A stretch of 64,000 nucleotides of DNA, from positions 685,501-749,500 of the forward strand of contig NZ_AP023032.1 of the NCBI RefSeq assembly GCF_019670105.1, in the 5' to 3' direction. This document shows positions 38,444-48,202 of this stretch, one piece after another. The notes under the pieces were generated by a model. That model made no database searches. It was given only the letters and a program-made list of their open reading frames with translations, and was not told the origin of the DNA. A program made the translations under genes and the position numbers. Origin of the DNA: Agarivorans albus. Lineage in GTDB: Bacteria > Pseudomonadota > Gammaproteobacteria > Enterobacterales > Celerinatantimonadaceae. The stretch's first letter is position 1, and every line of letters begins with the position of its first letter.

Positions 38444-39502
38444 ATGAGTATTGTTTTACGCAAAGTTAATCATTTTTACGGCGAACAACAGGCATTAAAA
38501 AATGTCAGCATTGAAGTGAGCGAAAATCAAATCGTTGCGCTATTGGGTCCATCGGGTTGTGGTAAAACCACACTGCTACGCCTTATCGCTGGTTTAGAGC
38601 GACTACAAAGTGGCGAGCTTTACTTGCAAGACAGGCTAGTGGCTGCGCCCAAGCAAGCGATTCATCTAGCACCAGAGCAACGAGCCATTGGCATGATGTT
38701 CCAAGACTATGCCTTATTCCCTCATATGAGTGTGCGTAAAAACATCGAGTATGGTTTACGTAAACAGCAAGATCTTGTTAAGCGGCGTAATTGGATTGAG
38801 GAAAGCCTAGATAATATGGGCATGCAAGGTTTGTTAGAACGCTTTCCGCATACCTTGTCGGGTGGCCAGCAGCAGCGGGTAGCTCTACTTCGTGCCTTAG
38901 CTCCAGAGCCAAGCACTTTACTGTTAGATGAACCTTTCTCCGCGCTTGATGAGCATCTTCGTCAGCAAGTACGTGAAGAAACCCTTGATGTACTGAAGAA
39001 AACCAATACCCCTGCGGTAATGGTGACCCACGATCCATTAGAAGCAATGTTTATCGCCGACAAAATTGTAGTGATGGAAAAGGGGGAGATTGTGCAAAAT
39101 GCTAGCCCTCAAGAAATTTACAATAATCCGAAAAACGCCTTTGTGGCAGCGTTATTTGGCCCTAGCAATCGCTTTGAAGTGGAAGTTGAAGGGCACAAAG
39201 TTAACACGCCACTTGGGGCGTTTGCTGCAGCTGACATCGAAGATCAGCAGATGGCAGAGATTATTGTGCGGGCTAAAGATATCGTAGTACACCAGCTCGA
39301 AAACAAAGACCAGATAGAAGCTACAGTGATATCAGTGCATGCAATGGGAAATGAAACCCACTTTAGATTGCAGCTAAGCAATATGCCTGAGCGAGTGATT
39401 CATGCGCGTATGCGCGATCATTGGCAGGCGAGTGCTGGCACAAAAGTGTGGTTATCGGTAGATGGGGATGCGGCATTTGTCTTCCCTAAAGCATCGCTTT
39501 AG
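38444..39502 (+). CDS. Ferric iron ABC transporter ATP-binding protein (FbpC type)
   Basis: 352 residues. Walker A is GPSGCGKTT, the Q-loop FQDYALFPHMSV, the signature LSGGQQQRVALLRAL and Walker B LLLDEPFSALD, with H-loop VTHDPLEA. A C-terminal TOBE-type regulatory region follows (about 240-350), as in FbpC/PotA/CysA transporters. Iron specificity is inferred from the upstream binding protein. The stop codon lies inside a 12-bp perfect hairpin (39481-39507) before the convergent argR. Confidence 0.92.
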   Translation: MSIVLRKVNHFYGEQQALKNVSIEVSENQIVALLGPSGCGKTTLLRLIAGLERLQSGELYLQDRLVAAPKQAIHLAPEQRAIGMMFQDYALFPHMSVRKNIEYGLRKQQDLVKRRNWIEESLDNMGMQGLLERFPHTLSGGQQQRVALLRALAPEPSTLLLDEPFSALDEHLRQQVREETLDVLKKTNTPAVMVTHDPLEAMFIADKIVVMEKGEIVQNASPQEIYNNPKNAFVAALFGPSNRFEVEVEGHKVNTPLGAFAAADIEDQQMAEIIVRAKDIVVHQLENKDQIEATVISVHAMGNETHFRLQLSNMPERVIHARMRDHWQASAGTKVWLSVDGDAAFVFPKASL

Positions 39503-39507
39503 GGAAG
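39481..39507. terminator. Hairpin over the fbpC-type stop codon, between convergent genes
   Basis: CTTCCCTAAAGC / GCTTTAGGGAAG perfect 12-bp stem with loop ATC; the TAG stop is in the right arm. There is no T-run on either side, so it may act as a 3'-end barrier rather than a classical terminator. Confidence 0.45.
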
Positions 39508-39521
39508 CTAATTAGGCTTCG

Positions 39522-39989
39522 TTAGCCAACCTCGAAGAGTTCTTTCACTGACTGGAAGACATCGGCAATATCTACTTGGCGAGTAGGGGTGATAAAAATC
39601 GTGTCATCACCAGCAATGGTGCCAAGAATACCCTCAGCTTTGCCTAATGAATCTAACAAACGGGCTATTAGTTGAGCTGCGCCGGGGCTGGTGTGGATAA
39701 CGATGAGAGCGTCATTGAAATCCATTTCTAATACTAAGATTTTTAGTTGGCTAGAAACGGTTGGAACCCCTAATTCTGCCGGCAAGCAGTAAACCATTTC
39801 CATTTTTGCGTTACGAGTACGCACTGCGCCAAACTTACTTAGCATGCGTGACACTTTCGATTGATTAATGTTTTCGAAACCTTGCTCTTGCAGGGCGGTC
39901 ACTATTTCGGCTTGCGAGCCAAATCGTTCCTCTTTTAATAGTGATTTAAAGGCTTTTATTAACTGTTCTTGTTTATCGCTATATTTCAT
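39522..39989 (-). CDS. argR: Arginine repressor ArgR
   Basis: 155 residues (E. coli 156). The N-terminal winged helix covers about 1-75 ([44 protein letters not shown]) and the C-terminal arginine-binding hexamerisation domain about 80-150 ([36 protein letters not shown]). It represses arginine biosynthesis and uptake when arginine is bound. As in E. coli and Vibrio it sits near mdh. An ARG box lies in the divergent gap to the ArtI-like gene, so both may be ArgR targets. Confidence 0.97.
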   Translation of the reverse strand: MKYSDKQEQLIKAFKSLLKEERFGSQAEIVTALQEQGFENINQSKVSRMLSKFGAVRTRNAKMEMVYCLPAELGVPTVSSQLKILVLEMDFNDALIVIHTSPGAAQLIARLLDSLGKAEGILGTIAGDDTIFITPTRQVDIADVFQSVKELFEVG

Positions 39990-40061
39990 CGGTGATCCGA
40001 GCTTATAAATCCGTTGCCATTGTCGCCAACTTTTTACTCTAATTCAACTTTATTCTAGTTT

Positions 40062-40079
40062 TATGCATATAAATGCATA
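40062..40079. promoter_or_regulatory. ARG box between argR and the ArtI-like gene
   Basis: TATGCATATAAATGCATA fits the ArgR consensus TnTGAATWWWWATTCAnA, with one symmetric change in each arm. It is about 73 bases upstream of argR and 100 upstream of the binding-protein gene. A weaker second half may lie at 40089-40103, but its phasing from the first (about 25 bases) is not the usual 21. Confidence 0.55.
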
Positions 40080-40178
40080 CTCTGACACAGAATTATTATT
40101 GCATTTAATAACAATTAGTTGTGAGCCTTTGCTAAGCTGAATTATGATAACCCCATCCGACTCGATGAGTAGTTGATT

Positions 40179-40886
40179 ATGTGGATTAAACTTTTCATTC
40201 TTTTTCCTGTTTTTGTGTTTAGTTCAGCCTTTGCTGAAGATAAACCCTTACGAATTGTTACCGAAGCCTCTTACCCACCATTTGAAGCCTTTGACGAGCA
40301 AAAGCAATTAGTAGGTTTTGATATCGAACTAGCCAAAGCGGTGTGTATACAAATAAACAGAGAATGTGAGTTTTACCATCAGCCTTTTGACAGTTTGCTG
40401 ACGAGTGTTGCGGCAGGGCACTATAACTTGGCGATTTCAGCTTTAGATATCACCGAGCAGCGAAAACAGTTAGTTAATTTTAGCGATGCGTATTTTGACA
40501 ATATGGCGGTATATATAACTAGCTCTGACCAAGCCTTGGCTAATAACGCTGTTGTGGCAGTGCAAAGCGGTTCCAGCTTTATGCGTTTTTTACGTGAGCA
40601 ACGACCAGATATTTTGTCGATTGCTTACCCCAGTTATCAATTGGCACTTAATGATTTAGAACAAACGAAAATAGATGCGGTGTTTTTGGATGCCGCTGCT
40701 GCGCATTACTGGTTAGCGAGTCATCCCAACTTTGTTACTCAAGTGGATGAAAGCTATCCTGCTAGTGGTTTGGGTATGGCTGTTTCCAAGCAAGACGAAG
40801 ACCTGCTGAATCAAATCAACCATGCGCTTAAAGTGTTAAAAAATAATGGCACTTACCAAACAATATATCAGTCCTTTTTTAACTAA
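40179..40886 (+). CDS. Arginine/basic amino-acid periplasmic binding protein (ArtI/ArtJ-like)
   Basis: 235 residues from the ATG at 40179; an in-frame TTG at 40173 adds two residues. The signal peptide ends near FSSAFA. The SBP_bac_3 fold is clear: TEASYPPFEAFDEQKQLVGFDIELAKAV, AISALDITEQRKQLVNFSDAYFDN and a C-terminal GTYQTIYQSFF, closely parallel to E. coli ArtI/ArtJ (243 residues). No permease or ATPase gene is adjacent, so it must use a transporter encoded elsewhere. The ARG box supports arginine as ligand. Confidence 0.85.
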   Translation: MWIKLFILFPVFVFSSAFAEDKPLRIVTEASYPPFEAFDEQKQLVGFDIELAKAVCIQINRECEFYHQPFDSLLTSVAAGHYNLAISALDITEQRKQLVNFSDAYFDNMAVYITSSDQALANNAVVAVQSGSSFMRFLREQRPDILSIAYPSYQLALNDLEQTKIDAVFLDAAAAHYWLASHPNFVTQVDESYPASGLGMAVSKQDEDLLNQINHALKVLKNNGTYQTIYQSFFN

Positions 40887-41066
40887 CAAATACTGTTAGA
40901 CCAAGGTCTTAAGCCATATTGTTAAAGTGTGATTAAGGCAACCTTTTCCTGTTTTAAACTTGCTTTAAAAATGTTGCTAAATTGTATTTTGAGGCGGATT
41001 CCGTTATCTTGTCAGCTGTCTCTATAGACATCCCCTCTACAACTACAAAAAGCATGGAGAAGTTTG

Positions 41067-41996
41067 ATGAAAGTTGCCGTATTAGGTGCTGCAGGCGGAA
41101 TTGGCCAAGCCCTTTCATTACTATTAAAAACTCAGTTACCCGCTGGTTCTGAACTTTCGCTTTACGACATCGCCCCAGTAACACCAGGTGTTGCTGTAGA
41201 TTTGAGCCACATCCCTACACAAGTGGCCATTAAAGGATTTGCAGGCGAAGACCCAAGCCCGGCCCTAGAAGGTGCCGATATTGTTCTTATTTCAGCTGGT
41301 GTGGCGCGTAAGCCAGGTATGGATCGTTCAGATCTATTCAACATCAATGCTGGTATTGTTAAAAACCTTATCGAAAAAGTTGCTGTTACTTGCCCTAAAG
41401 CGTGTATCGGCATTATCACTAACCCTGTTAATACTACTGTGCCAATTGCTGCAGAAGTATTGAAAAAAGCCGGTGTATACGATCCAGCTAAATTGTTTGG
41501 TGTAACTACACTTGACGTAATCCGCTCTGAAACATTTATTGCTGAAGCAAAAGGCTTAAACCCTGCCGACATTAACTTAAACGTTATTGGTGGCCACAGT
41601 GGTGTAACTATCTTGCCATTGTTATCTCAGCTAGATGGTATTTCATTCACCGATGAAGAGATTGCCGCGATGACCACGCGCATTCAAAACGCCGGTACTG
41701 AAGTAGTTGAAGCTAAAGCGGGTGGCGGCAGCGCTACACTTTCTATGGGCCAAGCAGCTGCACGTTTCTGTTTGTCTTTAGTTAAAGCCGCTCAAGGCGA
41801 AGACGTAATTGAGTGTGCCTACGTTGATGGCGGCAGTGAACATGCTAAGTTCTTTGCTCAACCAGTGCGTTTGGGCCCTCAAGGTGTTGCTGAAATCTTA
41901 CCTTACGGTGAGATTAGCGCATTTGAGAAAGCTGCAATTGACGGCATGTTAGACACCTTACACGGTGACATCGATAAAGGCGTAGAATTTGTTTAA
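41067..41996 (+). CDS. mdh: Malate dehydrogenase
   Basis: NAD-dependent TCA-cycle enzyme, 309 residues (E. coli 312). The N-terminal [21 protein letters not shown] is the Rossmann motif. Substrate arginines lie in [11 protein letters not shown], and the catalytic His in [16 protein letters not shown]. The ATG at 41067 has GGAGAAG upstream; the TTG one codon before it is ignored. argR-mdh proximity is conserved in gammaproteobacteria. An intrinsic terminator follows. Confidence 0.98.
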   Translation: MKVAVLGAAGGIGQALSLLLKTQLPAGSELSLYDIAPVTPGVAVDLSHIPTQVAIKGFAGEDPSPALEGADIVLISAGVARKPGMDRSDLFNINAGIVKNLIEKVAVTCPKACIGIITNPVNTTVPIAAEVLKKAGVYDPAKLFGVTTLDVIRSETFIAEAKGLNPADINLNVIGGHSGVTILPLLSQLDGISFTDEEIAAMTTRIQNAGTEVVEAKAGGGSATLSMGQAAARFCLSLVKAAQGEDVIECAYVDGGSEHAKFFAQPVRLGPQGVAEILPYGEISAFEKAAIDGMLDTLHGDIDKGVEFV

Positions 41997-42017
41997 TTAC
42001 AAATTTTAAATCCTAAT

Positions 42018-42042
42018 AAGGAGTGCAATGCACTCCTTTTTT
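42018..42042 (+). terminator. mdh intrinsic terminator
   Basis: Perfect 9-bp stem AAGGAGTGC / GCACTCCTT with loop AAT, followed by TTTT. Confidence 0.9.
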
Positions 42043-42447
42043 GTGTCCGCATGTTGTCGAAGTACCCAACTAAGCTAGGCTTGGGATAATAAATGGTTTC
42101 TGACGGCCTCTTTTACTTATTTCGGTGTTTTAAGCTACTTGCAATAAGCTAGCTATTGGCGAGCAGCTTCGCCTTGAACTAAGCAAACCTATCTCGCGAG
42201 AAACATGAAGCGAGATTGAGTACTGGCTTGCAGAGTTATCGTCACTTCCTTATCCCGAGTTAAAGTTAAATATAAAGCTGTTGTTGCCCACTTATTTGCG
42301 CTGCAATACTTGAGCTAAACTAATCTTAAACAAGCTTCAAAGCTAGCGTTAGCGTAGAAATGGCCATTTAGATTATCAGAGATAAAAGTGGCTTTAGTTT
42401 TTTTGCATGATGCCGATAGCTTAAGTGTTAAGACGATAGGAACGGCT
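42043..42447. other. Gene-free stretch between the mdh terminator and motX
   Basis: About 400 bases with no convincing gene on either strand. It contains a 10-bp palindrome TCTCGCGAGA (42192-42201) and an overlapping inverted repeat ATCTCGC/GCGAGAT (42191-42216). The motX promoter is presumably in the last 150 bases, but I could not single out a convincing motif. Confidence 0.4.
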
Positions 42448-43167
42448 ATGAATAAGCAGATCATTTCACTACTTCTTGCTGCGGGAATAAGTTCAGCGGC
42501 CTTTGCAGAATCTATTGATGCCTTGTCAGTGGATGATGAATTAGATACGCCAGCACAGCAAGCTGAGCCGGTTACTATTGATCCTACCGAGTACACTAGT
42601 CCATCAGATATTGAAGCGGTTCAGCTTTATAAGCAAGACGAGTTAATCACTTGGATTAACAACAATCAGCACCTTGCTCGGGTGAAAGCAGACGATTGCC
42701 AGTTAGTTGAAGATATTGAGGCACGGGCCGAAAAAGTCGCGATTCCCGCCTATCAGTTTTTATGGGGCGATATGCTGGCATGGGGAGTCTGTGTTGATTC
42801 AAATCCTGAGCTTGGCGTCATGTATATGTGGCGAGCGGCTAATCAAGGGTTAGCAGCTGCCATGGAGCAGCTAGGTCGCTATTACGCAACGGGTACCTTA
42901 GTTCAGCAAGATTACGCCAAAGCTATTCCACTATTACGTGAAGCAGCAGGACAAGGTTTTCTACCTGCTCAGTTGCGCTTAGTGTCACTCTATGTGGAAG
43001 GCAAAGGCAGCCCTTACGATTATGAAGATGCCTATCGCTGGTTACATCATTCAATCATTGCCGACAAACAAACTCACCGTGAAGCCAGCCAATTATTGGC
43101 TGCTCTCGCTAGCAAAATGCCTGAATATGTAGTGGTTAAAGCTAAAGCAAGCAACCAACCCTACTAA
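42448..43167 (+). CDS. motX: Sodium-driven flagellar motor protein MotX (Sel1-repeat protein)
   Basis: 239 residues from the ATG at 42448; an in-frame GTG at 42388 would place 20 residues before the obvious signal peptide (MNKQIISLLLAAGISSAAFA). The mature protein has a Ser/Thr/Pro/acidic N-terminal stretch, then VQLYKQDELITWINNNQHLARVKADDCQLVEDIEA and Sel1 repeats (residues about 125-200: GVMYMWRAANQGLAAAMEQLGRYYATG and following). Two cysteines (DDCQ, GVCV) are conserved in MotX. MotX with MotY forms the T-ring that anchors PomAB stators in Vibrio and Shewanella. Location upstream of rnr matches Vibrio. Implies a sodium-driven polar flagellum. Confidence 0.85.
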   Translation: MNKQIISLLLAAGISSAAFAESIDALSVDDELDTPAQQAEPVTIDPTEYTSPSDIEAVQLYKQDELITWINNNQHLARVKADDCQLVEDIEARAEKVAIPAYQFLWGDMLAWGVCVDSNPELGVMYMWRAANQGLAAAMEQLGRYYATGTLVQQDYAKAIPLLREAAGQGFLPAQLRLVSLYVEGKGSPYDYEDAYRWLHHSIIADKQTHREASQLLAALASKMPEYVVVKAKASNQPY

Positions 43168-43243
43168 AGCCACGCGCAAAGCATTAACATAGAGCTATTC
43201 TTGAAGAGTGTACTTTTTATTGCTCAACTTAGTAGGTTAGTTA

Positions 43244-45760
43244 ATGCAAAATCAGGCTGTGTCGGCCACACTAAAATCGACCTTACTCGCTGCCTTAACA
43301 GAAGAAATGGCCCCCGTTTCTAAAGACTGGCTCAAAGCCTTGTGTAGTGAAGAACAACGTAGCCAATTCTCGGCAAGTCTTGCTGAGTTGCTTGATGAAG
43401 GTGCTTTGGTGACTACGCGGATTGGTGCTTATACCTTACCTGAGCGTTTAGGCTTGGTGACCGGAACCGTTATTGGTCATCGTGATGGTTTTGGTTTCTT
43501 AAAAACCACCCAAGAAGGCACCGATTTATTCTTACCCGCAAAAGAAATGCGTAAGGTCTTTCATAACGATTTTGTGTTGGCTGCGCCATCTAGCATGGAT
43601 AAGCGTGGTCGCCGTGAAGGCCAAGTCATTCGTGTATTAAAACCAGGTAAATTAGAGTTAGTGGGGCGCTTTTTTGTTGAGGGCAATCACCGCTATGTCG
43701 TGCCGGACGATTCTCGAATTAACCAAGATATTCTCATTGGCAAAAATGACACAGCGGGTGCTCGTCAAGGCCAAGTGGTAGTGATTGAAGTGCTTAGTCG
43801 CCCTTCGGCTCCCAAGCTAGCTGTAGGTAAAGTGATTGATATTCTCGGTGAGAAAATGGCACCGGGCATGGAAGTGCAAGTTGCTTTGCGTAATCACGAT
43901 ATTCCACATGAGTGGCCAAAAGCGGTCACTAAAGCCGTTAGTAAGCTTGAAGAAGATGTGGATGACGCGGCTAAACAAAACCGCGTTGATTTGCGTGAGC
44001 TACCATTGGTTACCATTGATGGTGAAGATGCTCGTGATTTTGATGATGCAGTATTTTGTGAAGCCAAAAAGTCTGGTGGCTGGCGTTTATGGGTAGCTAT
44101 CGCAGATGTGTCTTATTACGTACGTCCCGATGCAGCACTCGATAAAGAAGCGCTAAATCGTGGTAACTCGGTGTATTTTCCAGACCAAGTTATCCCTATG
44201 TTGCCAGAGCAACTCTCCAATGGATTGTGTTCACTTAACCCAAAAGTAGACCGTTTATGTATGGTGGCAGAGATGACAATTTCCGCTGCTGGCCGTTTAT
44301 CGGGTTATAAATTTTATGAAGCGGTAATGCACTCACATGCGCGATTTACCTATAACAAAGTGGCGGCGATTCTGGATGGTGATGAAGCTTTAGCCCAGCG
44401 CTACGCCGAGCAAGTTCCGCACTTGCAAGAGTTACATCGCTTATACAGTGCTTTAAAAGTAAGCCGTGCCCAGCGCGGTGGTATTGAGCTAGAAACGCAA
44501 GAAACCCGTTTTATCTTTAATGCCCAGCGCAAAATTGAGCAAATTGTTCCGCTAACCCGTAATGATGCACACAAAATGATTGAAGAGTGCATGATTCAGG
44601 CAAACGTGGCAGCGGCTAAGTTTGTAGAAAAGCATCAGCAAGCCATTTTATATCGGGTGCACGATCGCCCCGGTAAAGAGCGTTTGACTAGTTTTAGAGG
44701 TTTCCTGAACGAGTTAGGCCTGCCATTAGGCGGAGGCGAAGAGCCACAGCCGAGTGACTACTTTAAATTAGTTGAAACCATTCAAGAGCGACCTGATCTT
44801 GAGCTGATTCAAACCATGTTATTGCGCTCTATGATGCAAGCGGTCTACCAACCCGACAACATTGGCCACTTTGGTTTAGCGCTTAAATCTTATGCGCACT
44901 TTACTTCACCTATTCGTCGTTACCCAGACTTGTTATTGCACCGAGTGATTAAGTTTCTAGTTAATAAGTTAGAAGCTGAGGCCGCCGGCAAAACCGTTAA
45001 AAACAAATGGACGGTTACCGGTGGTTACTCTTATCAAGATGATGAAATGGATAAGTTTGGCGAAGTGTGTTCAATGACCGAACGTCGCGCCGATGATGCC
45101 ACCCGCGAAGTATCCGACAGTCTTAAATGTGAATACATGCAAGATCATGTGGGCACCGTGTTACCTGCAACCATTGCTGCAGTCACCGGTTTTGGCTTTT
45201 TTGCCCGCTTGGATGAGTTTCATATTGATGGGTTAGTACATATCAACTCTTTACGTGGCGACTATTATCATTATGATGCCGCTCGTCAGATCTTGGTGGG
45301 AGAGAAAACCGGAAAGCGCTTCAGAATAGGTGATGCGGTTACAGTTAAAGTAGCCTCGGTAAACATGGCCGATCGTAAAATGGAATTTGTCATCGTTAAT
45401 AAAGATGGTCAGGCAGACGAATTTGACCGCCCAGAGCGAACTGGCAAAGATGGCGGTCGCGGCAAACGCTTTGCTAAATCAACCGGGGATTCCGAACGCT
45501 CTAGGGATGGTAAAAAGAAACAACGCCATCGCGATAGTAAAAATAAAGGTAAACGCCGCGTCACTGCTAAATCGAAGAGCAATGAGAGTAGCAGCGAGAA
45601 CAAAGGTGGCTTTAGCCCTTGGCAGCAACGTGATCCTGCGGCTAAAAAGGCAAAATCAAATAATGAGGCTAATGCCAAAACGCGCAAAAAGCCTAAAAAG
45701 AAACGTAAGCAGCGCCCTGGTAAACAAGAGCGTAACGCTGTTAAACAACAGAAGAATTAA
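43244..45760 (+). CDS. rnr: Ribonuclease R
   Basis: 838-residue 3'-5' exoribonuclease (E. coli 813) that degrades structured RNA and takes part in tmRNA and rRNA quality control. It has an N-terminal winged helix, two cold-shock domains ([15 protein letters not shown]), the RNB core with catalytic acids in [28 protein letters not shown], and an S1 domain ([20 protein letters not shown]). The last ~115 residues are a Lys/Arg/Ser-rich tail, longer than in E. coli, probably for RNA binding. rlmB follows after two bases. Confidence 0.97.
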   Translation: MQNQAVSATLKSTLLAALTEEMAPVSKDWLKALCSEEQRSQFSASLAELLDEGALVTTRIGAYTLPERLGLVTGTVIGHRDGFGFLKTTQEGTDLFLPAKEMRKVFHNDFVLAAPSSMDKRGRREGQVIRVLKPGKLELVGRFFVEGNHRYVVPDDSRINQDILIGKNDTAGARQGQVVVIEVLSRPSAPKLAVGKVIDILGEKMAPGMEVQVALRNHDIPHEWPKAVTKAVSKLEEDVDDAAKQNRVDLRELPLVTIDGEDARDFDDAVFCEAKKSGGWRLWVAIADVSYYVRPDAALDKEALNRGNSVYFPDQVIPMLPEQLSNGLCSLNPKVDRLCMVAEMTISAAGRLSGYKFYEAVMHSHARFTYNKVAAILDGDEALAQRYAEQVPHLQELHRLYSALKVSRAQRGGIELETQETRFIFNAQRKIEQIVPLTRNDAHKMIEECMIQANVAAAKFVEKHQQAILYRVHDRPGKERLTSFRGFLNELGLPLGGGEEPQPSDYFKLVETIQERPDLELIQTMLLRSMMQAVYQPDNIGHFGLALKSYAHFTSPIRRYPDLLLHRVIKFLVNKLEAEAAGKTVKNKWTVTGGYSYQDDEMDKFGEVCSMTERRADDATREVSDSLKCEYMQDHVGTVLPATIAAVTGFGFFARLDEFHIDGLVHINSLRGDYYHYDAARQILVGEKTGKRFRIGDAVTVKVASVNMADRKMEFVIVNKDGQADEFDRPERTGKDGGRGKRFAKSTGDSERSRDGKKKQRHRDSKNKGKRRVTAKSKSNESSSENKGGFSPWQQRDPAAKKAKSNNEANAKTRKKPKKKRKQRPGKQERNAVKQQKN

Positions 45761-45762
45761 AC

Positions 45763-46497
45763 ATGAGCCAACAAGTTATTTATGGTTTGCACGCAGTGCA
45801 AGCTTTGCTAGAGCGCAGCCCCGAGCGAATTATTGAAGTGTATGCCTTAAAAGGGCGTCAAGATGAGCGTTTATTACCCTTGCTGAATGAGTTGCGTCGT
45901 TTGGGCGCTTCGGTTCAGTTTATGCCACGTAAAGCCCTAGACGACAAAGCCGAAAGTTCGCAACACCAAGGCATTGTGGCGCGAGTAAAAGCAGGTCGTG
46001 GTTATAACGAAAATGATTTAAAGCAGCTGGTTGAATCTAGCTCGGCTCCGCTGTTTTTGGTATTAGATGGAGTAACCGACCCACATAACTTAGGGGCATG
46101 TTTACGTAATGCCGATGCTGCCGGCGTGGCGGGGGTAATTGTGCCAAAAGATAAATCGGTTCAATTAAATGCCACTGTGCGCAAAGTAGCCTGCGGCGCG
46201 GCCGAAACCGTACCTCTAGTAGTGGTAACTAACCTTGCTAGAACACTGCGCGAACTGCAGCAGCTAGGCGTGTGGGTAGTTGGCACGGCGGGTGAGGCCG
46301 AACAGTTTATCTACGACAGCAAATTACAGGGTCCAATGGCGATTGTGATGGGCGCTGAGGGCAGCGGGATGCGCCGCTTAACGCGTGAAACCTGCGATGA
46401 ACTAGTGAAGTTGCCAATGCTAGGTGCAGTATCAAGTTTAAACGTATCGGTTGCAGCAGGAATCTGTCTGTTTGAAGCGGTGCGCCAGCGCCGTTAA
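45763..46497 (+). CDS. rlmB: 23S rRNA (guanosine-2'-O-)-methyltransferase RlmB
   Basis: SpoU/TrmH-family enzyme that methylates G2251 of 23S rRNA. It has 244 residues (E. coli 243). The substrate-binding domain begins [14 protein letters not shown]. The three SPOUT motifs follow: [40 protein letters not shown], and [18 protein letters not shown]. It is coupled to rnr with a two-base gap, as in enterobacteria, and is followed by a terminator-like hairpin and the S6 operon. Confidence 0.97.
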   Translation: MSQQVIYGLHAVQALLERSPERIIEVYALKGRQDERLLPLLNELRRLGASVQFMPRKALDDKAESSQHQGIVARVKAGRGYNENDLKQLVESSSAPLFLVLDGVTDPHNLGACLRNADAAGVAGVIVPKDKSVQLNATVRKVACGAAETVPLVVVTNLARTLRELQQLGVWVVGTAGEAEQFIYDSKLQGPMAIVMGAEGSGMRRLTRETCDELVKLPMLGAVSSLNVSVAAGICLFEAVRQRR

Positions 46498-46532
46498 TAC
46501 CCAATTTACCCTGCCAGAAATACTGAGTTACT

Positions 46533-46569
46533 AGCCTCTGCGTGGAATATCATTCAGAGGCTTTAATTT
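46533..46569 (+). terminator. rlmB terminator-like hairpin
   Basis: AGCCTCTG / CAGAGGCT, 8-bp perfect stem with a 14-base loop, followed by TTTAATTT. Confidence 0.6.
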
Positions 46570-46572
46570 AGC

Positions 46573-46601
46573 TTGATTAAATTCTCGCCTTCACATAAAA
46601 T
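46573..46601 (+). promoter_or_regulatory. rpsF operon promoter
   Basis: TTGATT (46573-46578) and TAAAAT (46596-46601) with exactly 17 bases between, a strong sigma-70 arrangement. Transcription would start near 46608 and give an 85-base leader. Confidence 0.6.
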
Positions 46602-46639
46602 CAGCGCCCCTAAAACAGCCATTTTACTTTTAGTTCCTT

Positions 46640-46672
46640 GCCTCTTCGGTTCGGCTGTACCATGAACGAGGC
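46640..46672 (+). promoter_or_regulatory. Structured rpsF leader, candidate S6:S18 autoregulatory element
   Basis: An interrupted hairpin 21 bases before the rpsF ATG. Outer stem GCCTC (46640-46644) pairs with GAGGC (46668-46672). A four-base 5' bulge TTCG follows, then GTTC (46649-46652) with GAAC (46664-46667), then GG with CC closing a five-base loop. Bulged hairpins that bind the S6:S18 pair are established in bacterial rpsF leaders. I match position and general form only. Confidence 0.45.
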
Positions 46673-46693
46673 TATAACCCGTAGGGAGCAATC

Positions 46694-47128
46694 ATGCGTC
46701 ATTACGAAATCGTATTCATGGTCCACCCAGACCAGAGCGAACAAGTTCCAGGTATGATCGAGCGTTACTCAGCAGTTATCACAGATAACGGCGGTAGCAT
46801 CCATCGCTTGGAAGATTGGGGCCGCCGTCAATTGGCTTACCCAATCGAAAAATTGCACAAAGCCCACTATGTTCTTTTGAACATCGAAGCTAGCGCAGAA
46901 GTTGTTGATGAATTGGAAACTGCTTTCCGTTTCAACGATGCTGTTATCCGTAACATGATCATGCGCACTAAGTCTGCTGTTACAGAGATCTCTCCAATTG
47001 CTAAAGCTAAAGATGAGCGTCCAGCTCGTCGTGACGAAGAGCGTCCAGCTCGTCGTGAAGAAGCAGCACCAGCAGCTGAAGAAGCTCCAGCAGTAGAAGC
47101 TAAAGAAGAGTCAGCTAGCGAAGAATAA
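46694..47128 (+). CDS. rpsF: 30S ribosomal protein S6
   Basis: 144 residues. The S6 fold covers residues 1-100 ([25 protein letters not shown], then [21 protein letters not shown]). It is followed by an unusually long, charged tail containing two in-frame copies of an eight-residue unit ([16 protein letters not shown]) and an Ala/Glu-rich end. E. coli S6 (135 residues) is poly-glutamylated on its tail by RimK; this acidic tail may be a similar target. First gene of rpsF-priB-rpsR-rplI; AGGGAGC precedes the ATG. Confidence 0.97.
   Translation: MRHYEIVFMVHPDQSEQVPGMIERYSAVITDNGGSIHRLEDWGRRQLAYPIEKLHKAHYVLLNIEASAEVVDELETAFRFNDAVIRNMIMRTKSAVTEISPIAKAKDERPARRDEERPARREEAAPAAEEAPAVEAKEESASEE
47015..47058 (+). 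repeat. 24-bp in-frame tandem repeat in the S6 tail
   Basis: GAGCGTCCAGCTCGTCGTGA occurs at 47015-47034 and again at 47039-47058 (24-base period), encoding [17 protein letters not shown] whole number of codons means copy changes would alter tail length without a frameshift. Confidence 0.9.
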
Positions 47129-47134
47129 GACCTT

Positions 47135-47449
47135 ATGTCTGAAAATAGGTTGGTTTTGCAGGGGCGAGTATTACGCGCACCAAAACGCTCTACCAGTCCG
47201 GCCGGTGTTGCACATTGCCAATTTTGGCTAGAGCATCGTTCGCAGCAACAAGAAGCTGGATTTTCTCGCCAAGCCTATTGCCAAATAGCAGTAGTTGCCA
47301 GTGGCGATATTTTGAAGCAAGATTCATCGCATATAAGTATGGGGTGTGAAGTAAGAGTAAGTGGTTTTATAAATAGCCACAAAGCGGCCAACGGTTCATA
47401 TCGATTGGTACTTCATGCTTCTGAAATTGATTTGTTATCACGAGGATAA
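47135..47449 (+). CDS. priB: Primosomal replication protein N, PriB
   Basis: 104-residue single-stranded-DNA-binding OB-fold protein (E. coli 104) that stimulates PriA at stalled forks. The N-terminal [40 protein letters not shown] is characteristic, as is the C-terminal [11 protein letters not shown]. It lies between rpsF (six-base gap) and rpsR (four-base gap), the position conserved across gammaproteobacteria. Presence of PriB suggests PriA-PriB restart alongside the DciA/DnaB system. Confidence 0.95.
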   Translation: MSENRLVLQGRVLRAPKRSTSPAGVAHCQFWLEHRSQQQEAGFSRQAYCQIAVVASGDILKQDSSHISMGCEVRVSGFINSHKAANGSYRLVLHASEIDLLSRG

Positions 47450-47453
47450 TGTT

Positions 47454-47681
47454 ATGGCACGTTTTTTCCGTCGTCGTAAATTCTGCCGCTTTTCAGCGGA
47501 AGGTGTTGTTGAGATCGATTATAAAGATACAGCAACATTAAAAAACTACATCACTGAAAGTGGTAAAATTGTACCTAGTCGTATTACTGGTACAAGCGCT
47601 AAATACCAACGTCAACTTGCACGCGCTATTAAACGTGCTCGTTACCTGGCTCTATTGCCATACACTGATTTACATAAGTAA
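47454..47681 (+). CDS. rpsR: 30S ribosomal protein S18
   Basis: 75 residues from the ATG at 47454 ([13 protein letters not shown]), exactly the E. coli length. An in-frame ATG at 47415 inside priB is not used. S18 pairs with S6 on the 30S platform; the two proteins are made from the same operon. The conserved [40 protein letters not shown] core is complete. No CxxC zinc pair (C- form). Confidence 0.98.
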   Translation: MARFFRRRKFCRFSAEGVVEIDYKDTATLKNYITESGKIVPSRITGTSAKYQRQLARAIKRARYLALLPYTDLHK

Positions 47682-47731
47682 ATCGGCGTTTGCAACTAGC
47701 CTAACTCAATCGAATTAATCGAGGAAAGGTA

Positions 47732-48184
47732 ATGGAAATTATTCTATTAGACAAAATCGCTAACTTAGGCGGTTTGGGCGATCAAGTTAATGTTAAAGCA
47801 GGTTACGCACGTAACTTCTTGATCCCACAAGGTAAAGCTGTTCCAGCAACTAAAGCTAACGTAGAAGTTTTTGAAGCTCGTCGTTCAGAATTAGAAGCTA
47901 AACTAGCTGAAACTTTGAAAGCATCTGAAGCTCGCGCTGAGAAACTAAATGCTCTAGAAGCAATTGTTATCGAAGCTAAAGCTGGTGAAGAAGGTAAACT
48001 ATTCGGTTCTATCGGTACTCGCGACATCGCTGATGTTGTAACTGCTGCTGGTGTTGAAGTAGTTAAATCTGAAGTTCGCCTACCAAACGGTGTATTACGT
48101 AACACAGGTGAAGTTGAAGTTGTTATTCAAGTTCACACTGACGTAACTGCTACTGTTACTCTACAAGTTGTTGCTGCTGAATAA
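47732..48184 (+). CDS. rplI: 50S ribosomal protein L9
   Basis: 150 residues (E. coli 149). The N-terminal domain [36 protein letters not shown] is the L9 signature. A long connecting helix (about 40-75) leads to the C-terminal domain with [15 protein letters not shown]. It closes the rpsF operon and is followed 18 bases later by a strong terminator. GAGGAAAGG precedes the ATG. Confidence 0.98.
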   Translation: MEIILLDKIANLGGLGDQVNVKAGYARNFLIPQGKAVPATKANVEVFEARRSELEAKLAETLKASEARAEKLNALEAIVIEAKAGEEGKLFGSIGTRDIADVVTAAGVEVVKSEVRLPNGVLRNTGEVEVVIQVHTDVTATVTLQVVAAE

Positions 48185-48202
48185 TTTCAGCTAAATAGCT
48201 TG

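Noticed and set aside
41162-41572. 136-codon minus-strand open frame inside mdh
   Set aside because: Fully antisense to conserved mdh codons; no independent support.
45387-45836. 149-codon plus-strand frame overlapping the rnr tail and rlmB start
   Set aside because: Lys/Arg/Ala-rich shadow of the basic RNase R tail in another frame.
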